A stretch of DNA of 38,855 bases from the NCBI RefSeq assembly GCF_040605455.1, contig NZ_JBEXCV010000085.1:1-38855 (forward strand), read 5' to 3'. The notes below the pieces were generated by a model. The model ran no database searches and had not been told where the DNA came from. It was given only the letters and a program-made list of their open reading frames with translations. The translations under genes and the position numbers were made by a program. This stretch comes from Embleya sp040605455 (GTDB lineage: Bacteria; Actinomycetota; Actinomycetes; Streptomycetales; Streptomycetaceae). Shown piece after piece: positions 31,080 to 38,115 of the stretch (positions are counted from its first letter, which is position 1; each line of letters opens with the position of its first letter).

Positions 31080-31757
31080 ATGACCGTCGCGCTTCACACC
31101 GGCGCGGGTGCCGCAATCGAGGTACGCCGCGCGCTCCAGGCTGATGAAGCCAGGGATGTTCCCGAACACACGTGGGTCGGCCCGATCGTCCGGGTCCGCC
31201 CGCAGGGCGAACGGCATTACGAGGACATCGCGTACATCGACGCGGCGCCCACCGACGGCATGGGCAGTTCCCCCTCGCGCCACCTGGTCCTGTGGGCCGA
31301 CCGGGCCCGCCGACAGCGGATCGCGGCGGTGGGCACGTACTCCGCCGCCGCCGACTACGCGGTCTACAGCATCACCGGCCCGGCCGGCGAGCACCTGGCG
31401 ACGGTGCATCGCGAACAGGGCAGCATCCGCCGACTGCGCCGTACCTCCTGGACGATCCGCCCGGCCGAGGGCCCCACGCTGCACGCGGCCAAGGGCACCA
31501 CGTTCGGCTGGATCGCGTGGTGGGCGCTGTCGCCGCTGTGGGGCCTGATGATGGCCGTCGCCGTACTCGGCGGCAAGGCACCGAGGTTGCCCCTGCGCAC
31601 GATCTGGCGCCACGACGGCAAACGCGTCTTCGAATACCTGGGCAGCGTCGGCACCACCGACTCGTACGAACTGCCGCCGGGACACGTGGACGGGCGCATC
31701 CTCCTGGCCCTGGCCGCCCTGCACAACAGCCATCCCGGCTGGTACGACCGCCTGTAG
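31080..31757 (+). CDS. Hypothetical protein with one C-terminal membrane segment, 225 aa
   Basis: I do not recognise the family. The soluble N-terminal part has VGPIVRVRPQGERHYEDIAYID and HLVLWADRARRQRIAAVG. A beta-rich middle follows (DYAVYSITGPAGEHLATVHREQGSIRRLRRTSW, seen in parts such as ITGPAGEHLATVHRE), which resembles the Tubby/LURP-like or scramblase pattern in which a protein or domain reports a material property, though this is only an impression. Then comes a hydrophobic stretch FGWIAWWALSPLWGLMMAVA near residues 140-160 and a short C-terminal part. ATG 31080 was chosen; the frame upstream is non-protein-like. The stop is TAG at 31757. Confidence 0.75.
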   Translation: MTVALHTGAGAAIEVRRALQADEARDVPEHTWVGPIVRVRPQGERHYEDIAYIDAAPTDGMGSSPSRHLVLWADRARRQRIAAVGTYSAAADYAVYSITGPAGEHLATVHREQGSIRRLRRTSWTIRPAEGPTLHAAKGTTFGWIAWWALSPLWGLMMAVAVLGGKAPRLPLRTIWRHDGKRVFEYLGSVGTTDSYELPPGHVDGRILLALAALHNSHPGWYDRL

Positions 31758-31813
31758 CGACGGGCGGTCGGGCAGGGTGGTGGAAACAGCCGGGAGTCGG
31801 AAGGGGTCGGGCG

Positions 31814-31930
31814 ATGTCGCAGAGCCGAATCGAGGCCCGCACCGCGGGAATCCTGCCGGTCGGGATGGTCGCGGGGGCGGTGACGTGGGGAGCCTCGACC
31901 GCATGGCGCGGCGGCTACGGCGAATGGTGA
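31814..31930 (+). CDS. Possible 38-aa small membrane protein
   Basis: ATG 31814 follows GGAAGGGG at a spacing of 7. The frame reads SQSRIEARTAGILPVGMVAG, then AVTWGASTAWRGGYGEW and a TGA stop. The middle could be a short membrane helix. Third positions are GC-rich. It has no recognised homolog, and its shortness means it could be chance. If real it would be co-transcribed with the preceding gene (57 bases apart). Confidence 0.35.
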   Translation: MSQSRIEARTAGILPVGMVAGAVTWGASTAWRGGYGEW

Positions 31931-31985
31931 CACGGGTTCGGCGGTGGCGGCGGTGGAAGGGTCGGCGGAGGCCGGAGCCGGTGCG

Positions 31986-32414
31986 TCAGGGTGTAGCCCG
32001 CCAAGTACCTCCGGGCGGTACCGAAGTCGCACAGTCGTCGCACAGCGTCAAGCGCAGGTGGCGGGTGTTGCGGAGCGTGCCGGGGCGGCCGCAACTCTCG
32101 CAGACGGTCCGGGAAATGCGATCGAACTCCTGTGTCACGGCGCGGAGTCGAGCCGCTTCCGCTGGAGTCCGGTCGGCACCACCGTTGGGCGTCCCCGGCC
32201 GGGGATCGGCCTGGAAGGTGAGGGCCGCCCACTTCTGTTTGACGGCGAAGAGTTCGTAGTCGGGGAACTCCGCCACCAGCGCCTCATGGCAGCGCAGGGC
32301 GAGCTGATACCAACCGGGGCCGATCCAGAACTCGCTCGACGGATACCTGAAGTGGCGCCGCAACGGCTCCAGAACGGTTTCGGACGGCCATTCCGACGAA
32401 CCGGGCGCGGTCAT
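31986..32414 (-). CDS. Small protein with C-terminal zinc-ribbon-like Cys pairs, 142 aa
   Basis: Unrecognised cytosolic protein. The N-terminal part is helical (LEPLRRHFRYPSSEFWIGPG, WYQLALRCHEALVAEFPDYEL); the C-terminal part has CESCGRPGT and, 18 residues on, LCDDC, so four cysteines in two CxxC pairs could hold a zinc ion, and the sequence between them (LRNTRHLRLT) is basic. Start ATG 32414 has AAGG 7 bases upstream; the frame continues to 32696 without coding character. It converges on the small gene at 31814-31930. Its role cannot be inferred; a DNA- or RNA-binding ribbon is one option. Confidence 0.7.
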   Translation of the reverse strand: MTAPGSSEWPSETVLEPLRRHFRYPSSEFWIGPGWYQLALRCHEALVAEFPDYELFAVKQKWAALTFQADPRPGTPNGGADRTPAEAARLRAVTQEFDRISRTVCESCGRPGTLRNTRHLRLTLCDDCATSVPPGGTWRATP

Positions 32415-32801
32415 CTCGTGCCTTCGTTTCGGCGTGCACTCCCGGACTCGCCGGGAATCCGGTCGAGAGTCGGAGTCCGCGGTGGGTCCCGCTACTCGGG
32501 TGCTCCCGGCCATCGACGTTCTCACCCGTCCACCGCCGGCGTCCAGCCCGCGAACCGGGTCCGCCGGCGTCCGGCTCACCGCCTGGCCGATCACCGCCGT
32601 CTTCGCGCTCTCCAAGGGCGCGGCCCCGCGCCATGTCGTCCTGGGCCGACCCGCGGCCACGGGGGGCGAAAGTTCTTCCGGGCAGGTGTCACACATCCGC
32701 GCCGCGTTCCGTCAGTGCTGTGTAGGCCCCGAAACAAGGGCCCGCGACCGGAGGCCGGGAGATCGGCCGCCGGTGGAGACCACCTTTCGAGGAGCACAGT
32801 C
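32415..32801. other. 387-base intergenic region with no supported feature
   Basis: Lies between the divergent genes starting at 32414 (minus) and 32802 (plus). The open frames through it are Arg/Pro/Ser-rich shadows. It must hold the two promoters, but I found no clear -10/-35 pair or palindrome worth naming. Confidence 0.5.
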
Positions 32802-33257
32802 ATGGAAGCACGTATGGGCAACCCCGCGATGGTCGTTCCCGGCGCGATGAAGGCGCTGATCGCCCTCGGTACCACCACCGCTCAGGCGGGCGTCCCGAAG
32901 GTCACCCTCGAACTGGCCAACCTGCGGGCGAGCCAGATCAACGGCTGCAGCGTGTGTGTCCACATGCACGCCCGCGACCTGCGCAAGGCCGGCGAGTCGG
33001 ACGAGCGCATCGACACCGTCGCCGGCTGGCGCGACGCCCCGTACTTCGACGACGCCGAGCGTGCGGCCCTCGCGCTGACCGAGGCGGTCACCCGGGTCGC
33101 CGACACCAGCGACCCGATCCCGGACGCGGTCTACGACGAGGCCGCCAAGCACTACAACGAGCAGGAACTCGGGGCCCTCCTGCTGTCCATCGCCACCGTC
33201 AACGTCTGGAACCGGATCAACCTCGCCACCCGGCAAATCGCGGGCGGCGCCTGGTAG
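32802..33257 (+). CDS. Carboxymuconolactone decarboxylase (AhpD-like) family protein
   Basis: 151-aa peroxidase-type protein of the AhpD/CMD superfamily. The signature is LANLRASQINGCSVCVHMHARDL, with the redox Cys pair in CSVC followed by a histidine (C-x-x-C-x-x-x-H spacing) at about residues 49-56. The helical remainder (ERIDTVAGWRDAPYFDDAERAALALTEAVT, then NEQELGALLLSIATVNVWNRINLATRQ) matches the family's two-part layout. ATG 32802 follows GAGGAG. Members act as alkyl-hydroperoxide reductases or have unknown redox roles; the presence of both cysteines supports a redox function rather than lactone decarboxylation. A large hairpin follows the gene. Confidence 0.92.
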   Translation: MEARMGNPAMVVPGAMKALIALGTTTAQAGVPKVTLELANLRASQINGCSVCVHMHARDLRKAGESDERIDTVAGWRDAPYFDDAERAALALTEAVTRVADTSDPIPDAVYDEAAKHYNEQELGALLLSIATVNVWNRINLATRQIAGGAW

Positions 33258-33264
33258 TCGCAGC

Positions 33265-33313
33265 ATCGCCGAGCGGGCGTGGACCCAGTGTCCACGCCGG
33301 TCGGCCCGGCGAT
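33265..33313. terminator. Nested hairpin after the AhpD-like gene
   Basis: Inner perfect stem GCGTGGAC (33277-33284) with GTCCACGC (33290-33297) and loop CCAGT; outer arms ATCGCCG (33265-33271) and CGGCGAT (33307-33313). It starts 8 bases after the stop at 33257. The rest of the gap to 33538 contains no gene that I can support. Confidence 0.75.
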
Positions 33314-33538
33314 CGAATCAGTCCGGGTGTCGCGTCGGTTGCCGCCGCCGCACGACGAACCGCAGCCCGATCCCGCACCCTCATGCCGGCCGATGTAGGT
33401 CTGTCCCGACTGCGGGCTGTACGCCGAACTCGGATCGAAGCCGCGTCGCCCGCCGCCGTGCGAAGCCCGCCGTCGCCGCCGCGTGCCCTCCCGCAGGCGG
33501 CGGATCCGCGCGTCGGTCGTCGATTCGGGTCGCCGGGC

Positions 33539-34021
33539 TCACCCCCGGGCGGCTCCGGCGGGCCACACCACGTGGACCTCCTTGCCCACCGAACGCGCCT
33601 TCCCGACCACCTCGGCGGTACCGCCCCGCGCGTGGCCGGGCCGCCCGTCCCAGACCGCGAACACCACGTCGACCGCCGCCAACAGCGCGTCGTTGGCCGC
33701 CGCGTAGGCGTCCTGGGACGCTCGGCGGAACGGCATCACCCGGACCTCGGCCGCAGCCGCGATCAGTTGCTCGAAGCTCGCGCGGTAGTCCGGGGCGACC
33801 TTGGTGTCGCCGTAGTCGGCCGAGGGCAGCAGTACCACCAGCCGGCCTCCCAGGTCGAGCACGGCGTGCGCGAAGATCGCGTCGGCGCCGGCCGCGAGGC
33901 AGCTGTAGCCCACGAGTTCGTTCGGCGCGACCTTTGCGAGCAGGTCTCGGATGGCCCGGTCGACCAGCGGTACGCTGCCGGCCGAGATGTTGATGTGGCC
34001 CGTGATGCCATAGCTCGTCAC
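33539..34021 (-). CDS. SLOG (SMF/DprA-LOG)-type nucleotide-binding family protein, 160 aa
   Basis: Small cytosolic protein that resembles the SLOG superfamily of nucleotide or metabolite binders and processors. It starts SYGITGHINI (a Rossmann-like strand with GH), has GYSCLAAGADAIFAHAVLDLGGRL, the typical GADxxFAxAVL helix, then RASQDAYAAANDALLAAVDVVFAVWDGRP and ARGGTAEVVGKARSVGKEVHVVWP, where the GGT loop would hold a phosphate. These are the expected pieces of a one-domain SLOG protein. It starts at GTG 34021, diverging from the GlnH-like gene. Related domains work in stress or conflict systems, for example making or sensing nucleotide signals, but there is no partner effector next to it. 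Confidence 0.72.
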   Translation of the reverse strand: MTSYGITGHINISAGSVPLVDRAIRDLLAKVAPNELVGYSCLAAGADAIFAHAVLDLGGRLVVLLPSADYGDTKVAPDYRASFEQLIAAAAEVRVMPFRRASQDAYAAANDALLAAVDVVFAVWDGRPGHARGGTAEVVGKARSVGKEVHVVWPAGAARG

Positions 34022-34225
34022 GCGCTTCCGTCCTGATCGACACGGTTGAGGGAAGCCCCCATTCTTTGCCCAATCACCCCGGATCGCAGCCGGAGTCGCC
34101 CGATACTCGGAGGACTGCGACAGCGCGGACCATCAAGCGGGCGGATTTCGGGCGGATGTCGGATGGGTCCGGCGGTCCCTCGGCGACCACTTCGTCGATG
34201 CGCGCACCGGCACCGAGGGGGCGGC

Positions 34226-35230
34226 ATGCACCGGAGATCCCGTCGAATCGCGACCACCGCGTCGGCGGTCGTCCTGGCCGCGACCCTGGTCGCGTGCTCC
34301 GCCGGGTCGACCCGCCGACCCGGCGCGGCGGCGACTCCCGTCGTCGACCCGGTGATCTCCGGTGCCCGCCCGGCTACGCCGGAGGACTACCCCAAGCCCT
34401 CCGTGGCCCCGCCCTGCGATCCGCGCGAGAGCCTCACCCCGCCCGCCACCCTGCCCGATCCCGGGCGGATGCCCGCCGGGTCCACGATGGACACCGTCCA
34501 CCGGCGCGGGTACCTGATCGTCGGCGTGGACCAGAACACCCGATTCTTCGGCGAGTTGGACCGGCGCAGCGGCCTGATCAAGGGTTTCGACATCGAGATG
34601 GCCAAGGCCCTGGCCCGGGCGATCTTCGGCGGCGCCGACGACCCCGCGCACATCCGGTACAAGGTGATCACCCAGGCCCAGCGGCCCGATGTGCTGCGGG
34701 CCGGCGAGGTGGACGTGGTGGTCGACACGATGACCATCACGTGTGACCGCAAGCTGCAAGTGGCCTTCAGCAGCGACTACTACACCGACGGCCAGCGGGT
34801 CCTGGTCCGGACCGACTCGGGCGTGCGCAGCCTCGCGGATCTGCGCGGGAAGCGGGTGTGCACGGTCCGGGCCACCACCTCGATCGTCTTCCTGCGCGAC
34901 CATCCGGCGGGGGTGTTGCCGTACGCGGTGGAGAACTGGACGGACTGCCTGGTCGCGTTGCAGCAGGGCGAGGTGGACGCGGTCTCGACCACCTCCGCGC
35001 TGCTTCGCGGACTTCAGGCGCAGGACTCCGATACCGACGTGGTCGGTCCGGCCTTGAGTGACGAACCGCACGGGATGGCCTTCCCGTTGGCGCATCAGGA
35101 CTTCGTGCGCTTCGCCAACGGGCTGCTGGAGCGGATGAAGCGGGACGGCTCGTGGCAACGGTTGTACGACGCGTGGTTGGCCGGGCCGCTGGGGCCGCAG
35201 TCGCCGCCGCGCGCGAGCTACACCGGCTGA
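34226..35230 (+). CDS. GlnH-like glutamate/aspartate ABC transporter substrate-binding lipoprotein
   Basis: Surface lipoprotein, 334 aa. The signal ends in LVACS with the lipid Cys at residue 24, followed by a Pro-rich stretch. The binding fold starts at about residue 95 (RRGYLIVGVDQNTRFFGELD) and has GFDIEMAKALARAIFG, VDTMTITCDRKLQVAFSS, LRGKRVCTVRATTSI, ENWTDCLVALQQGEVDAVST and DGSWQRLYDAWL. The two cysteines in TCDRK and TDCLV, and RVCTV, match mycobacterial GlnH, which binds Asp/Glu and passes the signal through GlnX to kinase PknG. Neither permease, ATPase, glnX nor pknG is adjacent, so it is an orphan receptor here. ATG 34226 follows GAGGGGG at 34214-34220. Confidence 0.87.
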   Translation: MHRRSRRIATTASAVVLAATLVACSAGSTRRPGAAATPVVDPVISGARPATPEDYPKPSVAPPCDPRESLTPPATLPDPGRMPAGSTMDTVHRRGYLIVGVDQNTRFFGELDRRSGLIKGFDIEMAKALARAIFGGADDPAHIRYKVITQAQRPDVLRAGEVDVVVDTMTITCDRKLQVAFSSDYYTDGQRVLVRTDSGVRSLADLRGKRVCTVRATTSIVFLRDHPAGVLPYAVENWTDCLVALQQGEVDAVSTTSALLRGLQAQDSDTDVVGPALSDEPHGMAFPLAHQDFVRFANGLLERMKRDGSWQRLYDAWLAGPLGPQSPPRASYTG

Positions 35231-35273
35231 GCGGTTCTCGGCCGCCGGCCGACCGGTTCCCCCGTCCGCCCGT

Positions 35274-37178
35274 TCAGTCGGCCGCGTGCTCGCCGGTCAG
35301 GGTCGGCCGCAGTGTGTCCAGCACGCTCGGATCCTCGATGGTGGAGGGCGGTTCGGGCCGCCTGCCGTCCGCGATGTCGCGCATCGTGCGGCGCAGGATC
35401 TTGCCCGACCGGGTCTTGGGCAGCGCGGGGACCACGTCCACCCGACGCAGCGCCGCGACGGCGCCGATGGTGTCCCGGATCCGGAGCACCAACTCGGCTG
35501 CCACCTCGGCCGGTTCCCGGTGCACACCGGCCTTGAGCACGACCAGGCCGCGCGGCACCTGGCCCTTGAGCTCGTCGGCCACCCCGATCACCGCGCACTC
35601 TGCCACGTCCGGGTGGGCGGCCAGGACCTCCTCCATCGAACCGGTGGACAGCCGGTGGCCGGCGACGTTGATCACGTCGTCGGTGCGGCCCATCACGTAC
35701 ACGTAGCCGTCCTCGTCCTTGCGCCCGCCGTCGCCGCTGAGGTAGTAGCCGGGGTAGGTGCTCAGATAGGACGCGATGTAGCGCTCGTCGTCGCCCCACA
35801 GCGTGCTCAGCGTGCCGGGCGGCATGGGCAGCTTGAGCACCACCGCGCCGTCCACGCCGGGCGGCACCTCGTTGCCCCGCGGGTCCAGGATCCGCACGTC
35901 GTAGCCGGGCACCGGCAGGGTCGGCGAACCTGGCCTGGTCGGGTGCGGTTCCAGGCCCATCGGGTCGGCCACGATCGGCCAGCCGGTCTCGGTCTGCCAC
36001 CAGTTGTCCACCACCGGGATGCCGAGCAGGTCGCCGGCCCAGCGGTAGGTCTCCGGATCGAGCCGTTCGCCCGCCAGGAACAGCGTGCGCAGCGCGGAGA
36101 GGTCGTGTCCGGTGCGCAGCTTCCCGTCCGGGTCCTCCTTCTTGATCGCCCTGAGCGCGGTCGGCGCGGTGAACAGCATGGTCGCCCGGTGCTCGGCGAC
36201 AACCCGCCAGAAGGCGCCCGCGTCCGGCGTGCCCACCGGCTTGCCCTCGTACAGCACCGAGGTGCAGCCCGTGAGCAGCGGCGCGTAGACGATGTACGAG
36301 TGGCCGACCACCCAGCCGACGTCGGAGGCGGTCCAGCTCACCTCGCCGGGTCGCACGCCGTACACGTTCTCCATCGACCAGCGCAGCGCGACCGCGTGAC
36401 CGCCGTTGTCGCGCACGATGCCCTTGGGTGGCCCGGTGGTGCCGGAGGTGTAGAGGATGTAGAGCGGGTCGGTCGCCGCGACGGTCACGCACTCGGCGGG
36501 CTCGGCCGTGGCCATCGCGGTGTCCCAGTCCAGGTCCCGCTCGGTCAATGCTGCGGTGAGTTGCGGGCGTTGCAGGACCACGACCCGCTCGGGCCGATGG
36601 CTCGCCTCGGCAAGGGCCGCGTCCACGAGCGGCTTGTAGGCGATCGTCCGGGTCGGCTCGATCCCGCAGGACGCGGCCACCACGACCTTGGGACGGGCGT
36701 CGTCGATCCGCACCGCCAATTCGTGCGCGGCGAAGCCGCCGAAGACGACCGAGTGCACCGCGCCGAGCCGGGCGCAGGCCAGCATCGCCACCACGGCCTC
36801 GGGCACCATCGGCAGGTAGAGCACCACCCGATCGCCTCGGCCCACTCCGAGTCCGCGCAACACGCCTGCGAACCGCGCGGTCAGGTCGAGCAGTTCGGCG
36901 TAGGTCAGGGTGCGCCGAGTCCCGGTCACCGGTGAGTCGTACACGATCGCGGCCTGCTCGGCGCGCCCGTCCGTGACGTGCCGGTCCAGCGCGTTGAAAC
37001 AGGTGTTCAAGGTGGCGTCCGGGAACCAGCGGTACAGCGGCGCGGCATTCGCGTCCAGCGCCCGGGTGGGCGGTGTCACCCAGTCGATCGCGGCAGCCGC
37101 CTCCAGCCAGAAGCCGTCCGGATCCTCCAGACTGCGCCGATGGGCCCACTCGTACGCCCCGCCGGTGTCGCGGCTCAT
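35274..37178 (-). CDS. prpE: Propionyl-CoA synthetase (PrpE-type acyl-CoA synthetase)
   Basis: Activates propionate, and probably acetate or other short acids, to the CoA thioester via an acyl-adenylate; 634 aa. The order of blocks is that of PrpE: IDWVTPPTRALD, LYRWFPDATLNTCFNALDRH, HSVVFGGFAAHELAVRIDDA, the P-loop LYTSGTTGPPKGIVRDNGGHA, SDVGWVVGHSYIVYAPLL, WQTETGWPI, GRTDDVINVAGHRLSTGSMEE, and PKTRSGKILRR with the catalytic lysine that is the usual acetylation target. Start ATG 37178 has GGGAGG 8 bases upstream; the in-frame codon at 37211 lacks this. No prpB, prpC or prpD gene is near. The distance to the sterol-type gene run (12 kb) is too great to link them, though that pathway releases propionyl-CoA. 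Confidence 0.92.
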   Translation of the reverse strand: MSRDTGGAYEWAHRRSLEDPDGFWLEAAAAIDWVTPPTRALDANAAPLYRWFPDATLNTCFNALDRHVTDGRAEQAAIVYDSPVTGTRRTLTYAELLDLTARFAGVLRGLGVGRGDRVVLYLPMVPEAVVAMLACARLGAVHSVVFGGFAAHELAVRIDDARPKVVVAASCGIEPTRTIAYKPLVDAALAEASHRPERVVVLQRPQLTAALTERDLDWDTAMATAEPAECVTVAATDPLYILYTSGTTGPPKGIVRDNGGHAVALRWSMENVYGVRPGEVSWTASDVGWVVGHSYIVYAPLLTGCTSVLYEGKPVGTPDAGAFWRVVAEHRATMLFTAPTALRAIKKEDPDGKLRTGHDLSALRTLFLAGERLDPETYRWAGDLLGIPVVDNWWQTETGWPIVADPMGLEPHPTRPGSPTLPVPGYDVRILDPRGNEVPPGVDGAVVLKLPMPPGTLSTLWGDDERYIASYLSTYPGYYLSGDGGRKDEDGYVYVMGRTDDVINVAGHRLSTGSMEEVLAAHPDVAECAVIGVADELKGQVPRGLVVLKAGVHREPAEVAAELVLRIRDTIGAVAALRRVDVVPALPKTRSGKILRRTMRDIADGRRPEPPSTIEDPSVLDTLRPTLTGEHAAD

Positions 37179-37300
37179 GCGCGGTTCCTCCCGGTAGTCC
37201 CGAGACGGCACCGGGTGACCGTGCCGCCCGCCGGCAGGATCCCGACGTGGCGGCCCGAAGTCAAGGCGGGCGTACTCGCGTTCGAATTCCCGCCGCGCGG

Positions 37301-37987
37301 TCAGGCCACCGGGTTCAGCGTCGTGGTGATGCCGGACACGGTCGGCATCGCGTCGTGTCCGCTCTGTTTGCCGGCGTCGATCGCGGCGTCGAGGTCGTAG
37401 CCGTTGCGGGCCCCGAGCTCGTTCTCCACGAGTTGGGACAGCAGTTCGTTGGCCGTGCCCTCAAGCGCGGCCACGGCGGGCGCGGTGGCGATCTCGACGA
37501 CGCGCGCCATGAGTTCCTGTTCGAGTTCCTTGAAGATGCGTTTGACCGCGGTGCGCACGATGCCCACCTCGGCGAGGCCGGCGATCGCGGACAGGCCGAA
37601 GGTGAAGGTGGCGGCTGCCGCCGCGGTGGCGATCGCGTCGGCCAGGATGATCAGTTGGGCGATCGCTCTGCCCTTGGCGACCTCGATCACCACCGCCGCC
37701 GCGTCCAGCGCCTTGGCCAGCATTCGGGCACCCTCGGCCAGGTCGTGCAGGTGCTCGTTGTTCAGCTTGCCGAAGTGTGCCTCGAACGCCTCGGCGGCCA
37801 TTCCGCTGGTGCCGGACAGGATCCAGGCCGCGCCGTTCTTCCCGTCGGCTCTGGCCTCGTCGATCTCGTCGGCGAACTCTCGATACGCCTGCGCCAGTTC
37901 CTTGAACTCGTCCTCGTCGAGATTGGGCCAGTCGACCCCGATGACGTCCAACGCCGTGTCCAGATAGCCCGGTATGGTGATGCCCAC
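37301..37987 (-). CDS. WXG100-like domain protein, 228 aa
   Basis: Resembles the N-terminal WXG100-like module found on actinobacterial polymorphic toxins and other type VII-linked proteins. It starts GITIPGYLDTALDVIGVDWP and NLDEDEFKELAQAYREFADEID, followed by helices (GMAAEAFEAHFGKLNNEHLHDLAEGARMLAKALD) and a hydrophobic Ala-rich segment (LIILADAIATAAAAATFTFG). In toxins this module is followed by a nuclease or deaminase domain; here the protein ends about 90 residues after the hydrophobic segment (NPVA), with no toxin fold that I can see. GTG 37987 has GGGGGTCG upstream. It may be a stand-alone type VII substrate or a chaperone-like partner. The WD40-type gene upstream on the same strand may be its partner. 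Confidence 0.7.
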   Translation of the reverse strand: MGITIPGYLDTALDVIGVDWPNLDEDEFKELAQAYREFADEIDEARADGKNGAAWILSGTSGMAAEAFEAHFGKLNNEHLHDLAEGARMLAKALDAAAVVIEVAKGRAIAQLIILADAIATAAAAATFTFGLSAIAGLAEVGIVRTAVKRIFKELEQELMARVVEIATAPAVAALEGTANELLSQLVENELGARNGYDLDAAIDAGKQSGHDAMPTVSGITTTLNPVA

Positions 37988-38056
37988 AATCGACCCCCGT
38001 CGTCGTCGCGCACGCCCGAACCGGTGGACGCGCAGTCTCGACGTTACGCCTGATCC

Positions 38057-38097
38057 GGGTCCGGTACATCGCTTGGCGGTATCCGGGAGCCGGACCC
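38057..38097 (-). terminator. Hairpin after the WD40-type gene
   Basis: GGGTCCGG (38057-38064) and CCGGACCC (38090-38097) are perfect arms with a 25-base loop. It lies between the end of the WD40-type gene (38116) and the start of the WXG100-like gene (37987). With the long loop this is a weak call. Confidence 0.4.
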
Positions 38098-38115
38098 GCG
38101 TCCGTCGAACACCCG

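Noticed and set aside
33320..33480. A minus-strand frame reading YSPQSGQTYIGRHEGAGSGC with a Gly/Cys-rich tail
   Set aside because: It looks somewhat protein-like, but no start codon, ribosome site or protein-like upstream part could be found.
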